Source of the DNA: Corallococcus coralloides DSM 2259
GTDB lineage: Bacteria; Myxococcota; Myxococcia; Myxococcales; Myxococcaceae
Assembly: GCF_000255295.1 (NCBI RefSeq)
Contig: NC_017030.1
Location: forward strand, 8,344,328-8,408,327
DNA: 64,000 bases
Direction of reading: 5' to 3'
The number at the start of each line of letters is the position of its first letter. The stretch's first letter is position 1. The notes under the pieces were generated by a model. That model was not told the DNA's origin. It made no database searches and saw nothing but the letters and a program-made list of their open reading frames with translations. Shown here one piece after another: positions 43,502 through 50,848 of this stretch. Made by a program: the position numbers and the translations under genes.

Positions 43502-44240
43502 AAACCTGTCCGACAGTCGGACAGGTTTGAATGACCGCGGTGACCCGCCTCGTGCGGACGAACTTCCTGACGGTCCCCCATCGGACGGGCTTCGCCCTCC
43601 ACCCGCAGCGCGGGGCACGCCGCTCCGGCCGGGCAACCGAAACCTGTCCGACTGCTTGACCAGTTTGGCCAGGAGGAGGACCACCGGCCCGCCCGAGCAG
43701 CACGAACCTGTCCGACTGTCGGACAGGTTTTGAAGTCCGTGGAGCGGGGGCGCCGCTCCGCCCGGGCAGCGGGAATCTGTCCGACAGGTTCGGAACTCCG
43801 TGGCTCAGGGAGTTGCTCCACTCCGCCCGGGCAGCGGAAACCTGTCCGACTGTCCGACAGGTTTGGCCCCCATGGCCCGGTGGCCCTTCCGCCCGGACAG
43901 CGAAAACCTGTCCGACTGTCCGACAGGTTTTGAGAGTCCGTGCCCAGGAGGAGTTCCTGCTCCGCCCAAGCATCAGGGACCTGTCCGACTCCGCCCGGGC
44001 AGCGAGAACCGGTCCGACTGTCGGACAGGTTTTGAGAGTCCGTGCCACGGAGGAGCCTCTGGTCCGCCCAAGCATCAGGGACCTGTCCGGCTGTCCGACA
44101 GGTTTGGAACTCGTTGGCCCGGGGGCCTTCCCCTCGGACAGCGGGAACCTGTCCGACAGTCGGACAGGTTTTGGAGGTCCGCTGCTCCGGGACTGCCTTC
44201 TCCCCATGCAGCACGAACTTGTCCGACTGTCGGACAGGTT
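43502..44240. repeat. Array of ~11 long palindromes, 64-74 bp period
   Basis: The core is an odd-centred palindrome: arm AACCTGTCCGAC, one central A or T, then the reverse-complement arm. Best copies are at 43502-43528 (27 bp, perfect), 43705-43729, 44146-44170 and, nearly perfect, 44007-44031 and 44216-44240. In 43839-43863, 43905-43929 and 44081-44105 the right arm reads GTCCGACAGGTT. Degraded or partial copies are at 43641-43665, 43774-43790 and 43979-43990. Start-to-start distances are mostly 64-74 bp, with one of 138 and one of 28. The linkers are related to each other (often TCCGTG ... TCCGCCCGGGCAGCGG), so the true unit is palindrome plus linker in tandem. It is not a CRISPR array. Confidence 0.9.
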
Positions 44241-44389
44241 TTGGAAGATTGCGCCCAGGGGGCGCCTCGGATGCGAGGTCGACCGCATGGGCACTTGGGG
44301 CCCTGGCGCGCATCATGCACCTCATGCCTCACAACCGCACAGCTGGGAAGTCTCTCTGGCGCCCGCCACGCTTCGCGGTCGCTCGGGCC
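44241..44389. other. Gap between palindrome array and PepSY operon end
   Basis: About 150 bp with a short GCGCCCAGGGGGCGC hairpin at ~44251-44265 that could end transcription from either side. No gene is seen. Open frames across it are by-products of the stop-poor repeat array. Confidence 0.4.
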
Positions 44390-45946
44390 TCACGCTTTGA
44401 CGAGGGGCCCTTCAGGCGTGGCACCACCGGACACGGGCTCCGCTGTCTTCCGCCTGCGCAGGCCCCACGCGAGCCCACCGCAACCCAGCGCCATCGCGGC
44501 CAGGAACGCCTCCGCCATGAACACCGGGGGCAGACCGCGCGACAGCGCCGTGAACAGGTTCGCGTCCTGCGTCACGACGTCGCCCACCACCACCGCGCCG
44601 AACAGCACCGCGGCGGCCGCGGACAGGACGCTGCCCACCCGGCGTGACGCCCCTCGCGGCACGAGCGCGATAACGACTCCGAGCGCCCACGCGCCCAGGA
44701 ACAGGCCGAACTCCCAGTCCGCCCGCCGCGCCATCGCCCACGGCAACACCCGGTTCGCGACGCAGTACACCGCCGTGCCGAACGCGAGCCCCGCGGACAC
44801 GCCCACCGTCAGCCGCTCCAGCACGCGGTTGCCCCTCCGCGTGCGCAGCGGGTCCCGGCGCTCCAGCCAGATGAGGTTTCCCGTGACGAGCACCGCGCAC
44901 ATCGCCAGCGAGAGCAGCGCGTAGAGCGGCTTCATCAGCGCCTCCGCGAACCGGCCCGCGTGCAGGTCGAAGAGCAGCCGCTCGAAGGTGAAGTTCGGCG
45001 TGCGGGATTCCACGCTCGACCCGAACGTCTCCCCGCTCACGCTGTCCACGTGCGCGAAGTGGTCCGGCCCCAGCGGGGCCAACTGGAAGTACACACCCGC
45101 CCAGCCGCGCGCATCGCCGTAGTCGTGAAGCTCCACGTAGCGGGGCGTGCCCTCCGCGCCCGGCACCGACGCGCGCGCCCGCTCCACCACCGTGTCCAGC
45201 GACAACATGGGCGCGTCCTTCCCCGCAGACTCCCGCACGGGCACGCTGTAGCCGCGCAGCTTCGTCACCCGGTCCGCCTGCCCCCGGTACACCGTGCTCC
45301 CGAAGCCCTGGGCCGCAAGCCCCGCCAGGCACAGCACCGCCCCCGTCCACGCCAGCATCGCGGTGAACGGCAGCCCGAAGACGCCCAGCACCTTGTGCGC
45401 GTCCGACGCGGAGAAGCGCGGCTTCACCGTGGGCCGGAAGCGCCACCACTGCGCGCGCAGGTCCTTCAGGTGGATCCACAGGCCGCTGACCAGCGCCACC
45501 AGCAGCGCCACCGATACCAGCCCCGAGAACTCCATCCCCCAGGGCACCCGGTAGAAGAAGTGCATCCAGTACAGCTCGCTCGCCAGCCGGCTGCGCTCCG
45601 GCAACGCGGTGCCGGTGATGGGGTCCAGCCACAACACTCGCATCCCCGTGGGCTCGAAGAGATACGCGGTGATGAACCGCGTATCCTCGTGCGTGAGCAT
45701 TCCCACATGAGAGCCACGCGGCAGCGGCCCCTGCTCCCGCACCCGCTCGAGCATCAGGTCGAACGACGGCGGTGACTCCGAGGGCGGCGCGACGTGGAGC
45801 GCGGGCTCCTGCCACACCTCCAGCTCCTCGCGGAACATCGCGAAGACGCCACAGAAGAAGATGACGAACAGGAACAGGCTGGCGATGACGCCCGCCCACG
45901 CGTGCAGGTCGAACTGGATGCGGAACGTCCGGGGCGACAGCTTCAT
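44390..45946 (-). CDS. PepSY-TM family membrane protein (iron-uptake associated)
   Basis: 518 residues from ATG 45946. PepSY-associated membrane pattern: an N-terminal helix with FDLHAWAGVIASLFLFVIFFCGVFAMF, a periplasmic PepSY segment, LYWMHFFYRVPWG, then DAHKVLGVFGLPFTAMLAWTGAV, a second periplasmic region, LLFDLHAGRF and further helices. The paired His residues in helices are candidate heme ligands. Relatives next to siderophore receptors act as inner-membrane ferric-siderophore reductases. It overlaps the preceding small gene as ATGA and is the last gene of a three-gene operon that starts at a Fur-like box. Confidence 0.88.
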   Translation of the reverse strand: MKLSPRTFRIQFDLHAWAGVIASLFLFVIFFCGVFAMFREELEVWQEPALHVAPPSESPPSFDLMLERVREQGPLPRGSHVGMLTHEDTRFITAYLFEPTGMRVLWLDPITGTALPERSRLASELYWMHFFYRVPWGMEFSGLVSVALLVALVSGLWIHLKDLRAQWWRFRPTVKPRFSASDAHKVLGVFGLPFTAMLAWTGAVLCLAGLAAQGFGSTVYRGQADRVTKLRGYSVPVRESAGKDAPMLSLDTVVERARASVPGAEGTPRYVELHDYGDARGWAGVYFQLAPLGPDHFAHVDSVSGETFGSSVESRTPNFTFERLLFDLHAGRFAEALMKPLYALLSLAMCAVLVTGNLIWLERRDPLRTRRGNRVLERLTVGVSAGLAFGTAVYCVANRVLPWAMARRADWEFGLFLGAWALGVVIALVPRGASRRVGSVLSAAAAVLFGAVVVGDVVTQDANLFTALSRGLPPVFMAEAFLAAMALGCGGLAWGLRRRKTAEPVSGGATPEGPLVKA

Positions 45947-46230
45947 CGCGGCCCTCGTACGAGCAGCGCGACGGCCACCGGCGCCACCACCGCCAGACAC
46001 ACGCCCCACGCCACCCGGCCATTCCTGGCCAGCGGCAGCGCGCACGCGAGCCCCACCCACACAGGCAGCACCACGTGGAAGCCCAGCGCGAAGGCCCATG
46101 GCCCCGGCACCGGCAGGAACGCCATCACCGCCGCCCCCACCGCGAACGCCGCGAGCGGAGCCCCCAGCACCGTCGCCAGCGTCCGCGCGACGGAGTGGTT
46201 CGCCGCCTTGTCACCTCGGCCCGCGCTCAT
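45943..46230 (-). CDS. Small three-helix membrane protein of the PepSY operon (DUF3649-like)
   Basis: 95 residues with three hydrophobic segments: LATVLGAPLAAFAVGAAVMAFL, WAFALGFHVVLPVWVGLACAL and WGVCLAVVAPVAVALLV. Both ends overlap neighbours as ATGA (start with the upstream gene, stop with PepSY), a tightly coupled operon. The size, topology and position match the DUF3649 'iron transporter' subunits found beside PepSY and TonB-receptor genes. The family call rests on context more than motifs. Confidence 0.65.
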   Translation of the reverse strand: MSAGRGDKAANHSVARTLATVLGAPLAAFAVGAAVMAFLPVPGPWAFALGFHVVLPVWVGLACALPLARNGRVAWGVCLAVVAPVAVALLVRGPR

Positions 46231-46514
46231 CGGCCCACGCCCATCAGCGCCACCGGCACCAGCCCCACCACGCCACTCACCCACGCGAACGTGCGCGCAC
46301 GCGAAGGCCGGGGCGGGAGCACCAGCACCAGCGCAGAGGCCGCCGTCATCGCCAGCACCAGCAGCACCAGCAGCCCCGCCACCCACCCGAAGTCGCCCAC
46401 GCAGCACCCCAGCGACGCGAGCCCCGGCACGGCCGCGCTCCACCGCGCGCGGCCACCCACGCCCATCCACGACACCGCCGACACGCAGAAGCACAGCGCG
46501 GCGAGGCTCAACAT
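46227..46514 (-). CDS. Small membrane protein of the PepSY operon (DUF3325-like)
   Basis: 95 residues from ATG 46514, preceded by GGTGGA. An in-frame GTG at 46523 would add three residues. Three membrane segments: LSLAALCFCVSAVSWMGV, VAGLLVLLVLAMTAASALVLVL and TFAWVSGVVGLVPVALMGV. It is the first gene of the operon, 36 bp from a Fur-like box, and overlaps the next gene as ATGA. The position and size fit the DUF3325 subunit often encoded with DUF3649 and PepSY. This is an inference. Confidence 0.6.
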   Translation of the reverse strand: MLSLAALCFCVSAVSWMGVGGRARWSAAVPGLASLGCCVGDFGWVAGLLVLLVLAMTAASALVLVLPPRPSRARTFAWVSGVVGLVPVALMGVGR

Positions 46515-46549
46515 CGCGTCCACCGCGCGACCCCGTCTCTTGGCTCAAA

Positions 46550-46565
46550 GTTGATAATGATTTGC
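46550..46565 (-). promoter_or_regulatory. Fur-like box upstream of the PepSY operon
   Basis: GTTGATAATGATTTGC on the plus strand. TGATAAT matches the left half of the Fur 7-1-7 consensus exactly, and ATTTGCA the right half at 5 of 7. It is 15/16 identical to the site at the TonB receptor start and keeps the same orientation relative to the gene. It lies 36 bp upstream of the first PepSY-operon gene. Confidence 0.7.
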
Positions 46566-46714
46566 ATCCTCACGACTGCCCCCAGACCTGTCAAGGCAGG
46601 CCGAAAGGCACCCGTGCTCACGGTGCGAGCGTCGACGCACGAACACCGTGCGCGCACCGCGCTTCCAGGCAATGCCGCGCTCCGGATGATGGCGGGAGGA
46701 GCGAAGCCGGGACC

Positions 46715-46861
46715 TTGAAGGGAAGCTGTCACTGCGGTGCGGTTCGACGCGGTTCGAGGTGATGCCAGAGGTGTGGCTGCGGGACGTGGTCGGACATTCC
46801 TGTCTGGGAGAACAACGCGCCCGTGCCAGGCCAGTTCAAGGTCGGCCTCAACCTCTGGTAG
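46715..46861 (+). pseudogene. Relic of a GFA-family (CENP-V/GFA domain) gene
   Basis: The frame starting at TTG 46715 reads LKGSCHCGAVR, the zinc-binding N terminus of glutathione-dependent formaldehyde-activating-type proteins. It hits a TGA after a GCGGTTCGA direct repeat and resumes in the same frame as CQRCGCGTWSDIPVW to a TAG at 46859. That second part matches the family's C-terminal C-x-x-C-G zinc motif. The central ~70 residues are missing, so this is a remnant left by internal deletion. The remaining 46524-46714 upstream holds only the Fur-like box. Confidence 0.5.
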
Positions 46862-46864
46862 CCG

Positions 46865-47737
46865 TCAGAGGCGCGGGGCCGGAGCGCGGGCCTCCGGGAA
46901 GTCGGTGGACACGGAGAGGTCCTTCCACTTCTGGTCCTCCGCCTTGAGTGCGTCCAGCTTCTGCTGGGACAGCTCGAACGCGTCGCTGCCCAGCACCAGG
47001 TGCAGCGGCGGCGACGCCATCTCTGCCACCTGGAGCAGCACCTGCGCCGCGCGGTCCGGGTCTCCCGGCTCCTTGCCCGTCCGCGAACGCATGTGCTGCG
47101 CGACCACGCCCACCGTGGGCGCGTACTCCGGCCGGAAGTCCGGAATGGTCATGGACGCGCCCGCCCAGTCCGTGCGGAAGCCGCCCGGCTCCAGCACCGT
47201 CACCTTCACGCCGAAGGGCGCGGTCTCCCTGGCCAACACCTCCGACAAGCCCCCCACCGCCCACTTCGCGGCCTGATACGCGCCCAGCCCCGGCGTGGAC
47301 AGGCGGCCTCCCACGGACGACACCTGGATGATGTGCCCGGAGCGCTGCTCGCGGAGCACCGGCAGCGCGGCCCTGGTGACGTTCAGGACCCCGAAGAGGT
47401 TTGTGTCGAGCTGCGAGCGGAAGTCCTCGTCCGTCACCTGCTCGATGGGCGCGAGGCTGCCGTAGCCCGCGTTGTTCACCACCACGTCCAGTCGGCCGAA
47501 CGCCTCCACCGCGGTCCGCACCGCGGCCCTCGCCTGCTCGGGGTTCGTCACGTCCAGCGCCACCGCGCGGACCCGCTCCCCGTAACGCTCCACCAGGGAA
47601 GCCAGCTGCTCCGGCTTGCGCGCCGTGGCCACCAGCCGGTGCCCGGCCGCCAGCACGGCCTCCGCGAAGCTGCGTCCCAGGCCTCGGGAAGAGCCGGTGA
47701 TGAGCCAGATACGGGACGTCTCAGGGGTCGCACTCAT
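46865..47737 (-). CDS. Short-chain dehydrogenase/reductase under TetR control
   Basis: 290 residues from ATG 47737 with AAAGGA upstream. Classical SDR: WLITGSSRGLGRSFA (cofactor loop), DVVVNNAGYGSL, IIQVSSVGG (catalytic Ser), YQAAKWAV (Y-x-x-x-K) and EPGGFRTDW. It is a cytoplasmic NAD(P)-dependent oxidoreductase. It is divergent from a TetR-type gene with an obvious palindromic operator between, so it is the likely target of that regulator. Confidence 0.9.
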   Translation of the reverse strand: MSATPETSRIWLITGSSRGLGRSFAEAVLAAGHRLVATARKPEQLASLVERYGERVRAVALDVTNPEQARAAVRTAVEAFGRLDVVVNNAGYGSLAPIEQVTDEDFRSQLDTNLFGVLNVTRAALPVLREQRSGHIIQVSSVGGRLSTPGLGAYQAAKWAVGGLSEVLARETAPFGVKVTVLEPGGFRTDWAGASMTIPDFRPEYAPTVGVVAQHMRSRTGKEPGDPDRAAQVLLQVAEMASPPLHLVLGSDAFELSQQKLDALKAEDQKWKDLSVSTDFPEARAPAPRL

Positions 47738-47756
47738 GGCGGGGAATCCTTTCAAC

Positions 47757-47770
47757 TAACCAGTTGGTTA
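47757..47770. promoter_or_regulatory. TetR-type operator TAACCA-N2-TGGTTA
   Basis: TAACCAGTTGGTTA is an inverted repeat of two 6-bp arms around GT, 20 bp upstream of the SDR start and 65 bp upstream of the TetR start. The size and site suit autoregulation plus repression of the SDR gene. Confidence 0.65.
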
Positions 47771-47834
47771 CATGGATATATTGGCCCTCCTGACAGGGTG
47801 CAACCCGGAATGGGCTGGGGCATGGTGGGCGGGC

Positions 47835-48422
47835 ATGGCTGGAGACGCGCAGAAGACCCGGCAGCGCCTGTTGGAGGCAGCCGCGGCGGAGTTCTCGGAG
47901 AAGGGCATCGCGGGCGCGCGCGTGGACCGCATCGCGGCGGCGGCCGGCTGCAACAAGGCGCTCATCTATTCGTACTTCGGCAGCAAGGAGCAGCTGTTCG
48001 ACGCGGTCTTCGAGGCGCACGTGGCGGAGGTGGCGCGCGAGACGCCCATCGACGCGGCGGACCTGCCCGCCTACGCGGGGCGGCTGTTCGACGGCTTCCA
48101 GGCCCGTCCGCAGGTGCTGCGCCTGGCCACCTGGTACGAGCTGGAGCACGGCCCCACCGTGGCCATCCCGGAGCCGGTCGCGCGCAACAACCAGCACAAG
48201 GCGGCCGCCATCGCGAAGGCCCAGAAGGAGGGGCTGGTGTCGAAGCACTTCGCGGCGGACGAGTTGCTGGCGCTGGTGCTGGCGCTGTCCAAGGCGTGGG
48301 CCTTCCCGCTGTCGTACTGCGCCACGGCCACCCCGCCCACGCCCGCGGAGATCCGCCGGCGGCGCCGCTCCGTAGTGGAGGCCGTCCGCCTGCTGGTGTC
48401 GCCCGTCAGTTCCACTTCGTGA
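47835..48422 (+). CDS. TetR-family transcription regulator
   Basis: 195 residues from ATG 47835. An upstream in-frame ATG (47772) overlaps the operator and gives a non-family extension. The N-terminal helix-turn-helix domain is typical: TRQRLLEAAAAEFSEKGIAGARVDRIAAAAGCNKALIYSYFGSK in segments, with NKALIYSYF as the recognition helix. The C-terminal helices form the ligand pocket (TetR C-terminal type), ending VVEAVRLLVSP. It is divergent from the SDR gene and probably represses it and itself through the palindrome at 47757-47770. Confidence 0.92.
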   Translation: MAGDAQKTRQRLLEAAAAEFSEKGIAGARVDRIAAAAGCNKALIYSYFGSKEQLFDAVFEAHVAEVARETPIDAADLPAYAGRLFDGFQARPQVLRLATWYELEHGPTVAIPEPVARNNQHKAAAIAKAQKEGLVSKHFAADELLALVLALSKAWAFPLSYCATATPPTPAEIRRRRRSVVEAVRLLVSPVSSTS

Positions 48423-48447
48423 GCCACGTCAGGGCGCGGGCTTGAAC

Positions 48448-48912
48448 ATGACCTTCCGCCTTCCCTCGAATGCTGGCTACAACACGCTGGAAGGGAAGGT
48501 CCGCCGGGCCATGTCCCTGGACTCGGAGCCTTGCCTCCTCTTGGAGCTGCGCAGCACCGGCACCAGCTTCCGCAGGGACAATCATGACTTCATGGAGGTC
48601 GTGGAGGACTTCGACCTCCGGCTGCCGCAGGTCGTGGTGCTCCGCGCCCACTTCGACACGCTGGTGCGGGCGCTCCGGCAATGGCAGGTCACCCAGGAGC
48701 CGTTCAGCCTGGACCTGGATCATGGAGGGGACGTCACCTGCACCGTTGAAGTCCGTCCCCACTCCGACGCGGCCAGCGACCGGTGGAAGCCGGACTTCAC
48801 CCTCGTCTACGCCAGTCCGAAGGCGCGCATCGAGGTCAACTTCGGGGTGGACGCGTCATGCCTGCTGGAGTGGACCGAGGGCCTGGAACAGGCCGTGGCC
48901 GTTCCCCACTGA
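48448..48912 (+). CDS. Hypothetical protein
   Basis: 154 residues, starting at ATG 48448, 26 bp after the TetR stop. It is soluble, with no signal or membrane helix and a predicted beta-rich core (CLLLELRSTGTSFRR, FSLDLDHGGDVTCTVEVRP, FTLVYASPKARIEVNFGVD). I do not recognise the family. It may be co-transcribed with the TetR gene. Confidence 0.6.
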   Translation: MTFRLPSNAGYNTLEGKVRRAMSLDSEPCLLLELRSTGTSFRRDNHDFMEVVEDFDLRLPQVVVLRAHFDTLVRALRQWQVTQEPFSLDLDHGGDVTCTVEVRPHSDAASDRWKPDFTLVYASPKARIEVNFGVDASCLLEWTEGLEQAVAVPH

Positions 48913-48965
48913 GGGCCGCCGGAGGACGCACGCCTCCAGCGGCCGTGTGACGGAAAAGCAGCGCC

Positions 48966-50348
48966 TCAGTTCGCATTGAACGTCGTGTCGTTGCGGTACA
49001 GCAGCGTCTGCGACCAGTCCGCCGTGTAGACGAGCGTGTCCACGCGGTAGGTGCCCGCGCTCAGCGACGTGGGGATGACGAACACGGACGTGTACCCGCG
49101 CGTCTGCCCCGCCGTGAACGTCTGGTTCGTGTACTGCGTGGACGTCGCCAGCGCGGAGCCGGTCGCGTTGCGGATCTCATACTTCACCACCAGCGTGCGC
49201 GCGGTGGAGGACGTCACGGTGCCCGTCACGTTGAAGGACTGGCCACGCGTCACCGTCGCCGGGCTCACCGTGGCCTTCGTGGTGGAGAGCTGCGCGGGCT
49301 GCTGCGGGTTCTGGTTCGCGTAGAAGGCCTTGAAGGCCGCCGCCGCGTTGGGGAACTCGGTGACGAAGGTGTTGCCGCCGTTGGCGTCCGCGCTGGACAG
49401 TTGGTGGTGGCCGTCCGGCGCCTGGATGTCGAAGTACGAGTGGTAGCCCACGTTGTTCGCCGGGTCGAAGATGAACGCCAGCATCTGCTGCACGTAGTAC
49501 GTGTCATCCCCGCCGCCGTTCGTGGCCGCGTCGTTGACGCCCCACTCCGGCACGGACAGCCGCTTGTTGTGGGATTGGGCGAAGGTCTTGAACTTCGTCA
49601 GCGCCGGACCGAACTGCGCGTTCCACACCGACTGCCACCGCGTGAGCGCGCATGAGCCCGTGCAGCCCGCCGGAATCGGATAGGCGCCGTTCCAGCCCTG
49701 GTCGTACATGTCCAGGCCGATGTAGTCGACGTACGCGTCGCCCGGGTACGTGGCGCTCAGGTCCGCGGCGGAGATGTCGTAGTTCGGGTTCCAGTCGAAC
49801 TCGAAGCCCGCGTTCGGCTGCTGCGTGCGCATGGCCGTCACGATGCGGCGGAAGCACGCGGCGAAGTTCGCCTGCTGGCCGTTGCCGGAGTACCAGGGCA
49901 TCCAGTTGCCGCTGAACTCCCAGCCCAGCCGGATGATGGTGCCCTGGAGCTCATGGGCCACCAGGTTGGACGCCAGGTTCTTGAAGCGCGGGTCATACGC
50001 ACCCGCCGCGCACGACGCGAGCGTGCCCTGCCCGCTGGGGAACATCGCCACCGAGTAGTTGAAGCGCCGCCCTGGCTTCGCCTTCACCCAGGTGCGCCAC
50101 GCGCCCAGCTGCCAGCCCGGGTTCTCGATGTTGCCCCACGAGTCCTTCGCCTGATGCCCCTGCCCCATCCTCACGTCGAAACCCAGCCAGGTGGAGTACG
50201 CGTTCACCGCGTTCGGCTGCGAATACACCTCGCCCCGGTACACGCCCGTCAGCGGATCCGCTGAAGCAGTCATTCCTGCGCACAGCGTGGACATCACGGC
50301 CAGGGAGGAGGTGACGGAGAAGAACAAGCGATGGAGCCGCGGATGCAT
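48966..50348 (-). CDS. Secreted GH26-like glycoside hydrolase with C-terminal beta domain
   Basis: 460 residues from ATG 50348 with AGGAG upstream. The signal peptide is followed by a TIM-barrel hydrolase: WLGFDVRMGQG, IIRLGWEFSGNWMPW (candidate acid/base Glu), FEFDWNPNY, YIGLDMYDQGWNG and LSVPEWGVN (candidate nucleophile Glu). The GWEFSG...PEWG pattern is GH26-like, though the substrate could be mannan, xylan or another glucan. The last ~105 residues (TTKATVSPATVTRGQSFNV onward) are an Ig-like beta domain often attached to secreted myxobacterial hydrolases. Confidence 0.78.
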   Translation of the reverse strand: MHPRLHRLFFSVTSSLAVMSTLCAGMTASADPLTGVYRGEVYSQPNAVNAYSTWLGFDVRMGQGHQAKDSWGNIENPGWQLGAWRTWVKAKPGRRFNYSVAMFPSGQGTLASCAAGAYDPRFKNLASNLVAHELQGTIIRLGWEFSGNWMPWYSGNGQQANFAACFRRIVTAMRTQQPNAGFEFDWNPNYDISAADLSATYPGDAYVDYIGLDMYDQGWNGAYPIPAGCTGSCALTRWQSVWNAQFGPALTKFKTFAQSHNKRLSVPEWGVNDAATNGGGDDTYYVQQMLAFIFDPANNVGYHSYFDIQAPDGHHQLSSADANGGNTFVTEFPNAAAAFKAFYANQNPQQPAQLSTTKATVSPATVTRGQSFNVTGTVTSSTARTLVVKYEIRNATGSALATSTQYTNQTFTAGQTRGYTSVFVIPTSLSAGTYRVDTLVYTADWSQTLLYRNDTTFNAN

Positions 50349-50584
50349 GGGGGATACTCCTGGAAGGGGAAACAAGACATTCCAGAGTATACGCGTTTTG
50401 CAGCTGGCAACGCCTGACAGCTGAAGACGCTCGTGCTCCCAACCCATCCAGACTCCACTCTCCGTCAGGGGCTGTCAGGACACCATCCCAGACGCGATGC
50501 TGACGTGCTGACACATTGCATGGAATATTGAGTTTAATCGCAAAGCGGTGTTACCCTCGCAATGACTCTCAACCTGGAGGGCAC

Positions 50585-50848
50585 ATGCGCGGAATTGTTT
50601 CAGCGTTGATGTTGGGTCTGCTCGTTGGCTGTGGTGGCGCCATGGAGCCCGCGACCGTGGATGACACGGCAAGTCAGCCGGCGTCCGACGTCACCTCCTC
50701 GGCATTGCTCGAGTGCGACGTGTTGGATGGCATGTCGTGTCCCTCTGCTGGGGCCAACCCGCGTACGTGTATTCGCCCCGGGGGCGTGGGCCATGCCTTC
50801 TGCTATTGCGACGGGGAAGGGTACGATTACTGGCGCTGCTATTACTGA
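50585..50848 (+). CDS. Small Cys-rich lipoprotein
   Basis: 87 residues from ATG 50585, GGAGG upstream. The lipobox is GLLVGCGG. After a Thr/Ser-rich linker the C-terminal ~45 residues hold six Cys (C-x7-C-x9-C-x10-C-x-C-x9-C) and end in aromatic residues (YDYWRCYY). This suits a disulfide-stabilised surface knot. Function is unknown. The 3' end overlaps the convergent AraC gene by 7 bp. Confidence 0.65.
   Translation: MRGIVSALMLGLLVGCGGAMEPATVDDTASQPASDVTSSALLECDVLDGMSCPSAGANPRTCIRPGGVGHAFCYCDGEGYDYWRCYY

Noticed and set aside
43502-44240. CRISPR array
   Set aside because: The regularly spaced repeat is a full palindrome with variable length. The 'spacers' are related to each other rather than unique, and no cas genes are near.
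43158-44924. Long ORFs on both strands through the palindrome array (e.g. 43258-44325 minus, 43800-44924 plus)
   Set aside because: They arise because the GC-rich repeat lacks stops in several frames. Their products are simply translated repeats and they run into real genes in other frames.
46737-47276. 179-codon plus-strand ORF across the GFA relic and SDR gene
   Set aside because: Overlaps the 3' half of a clear SDR on the other strand, and the translation is Ser/Pro/Arg low complexity.
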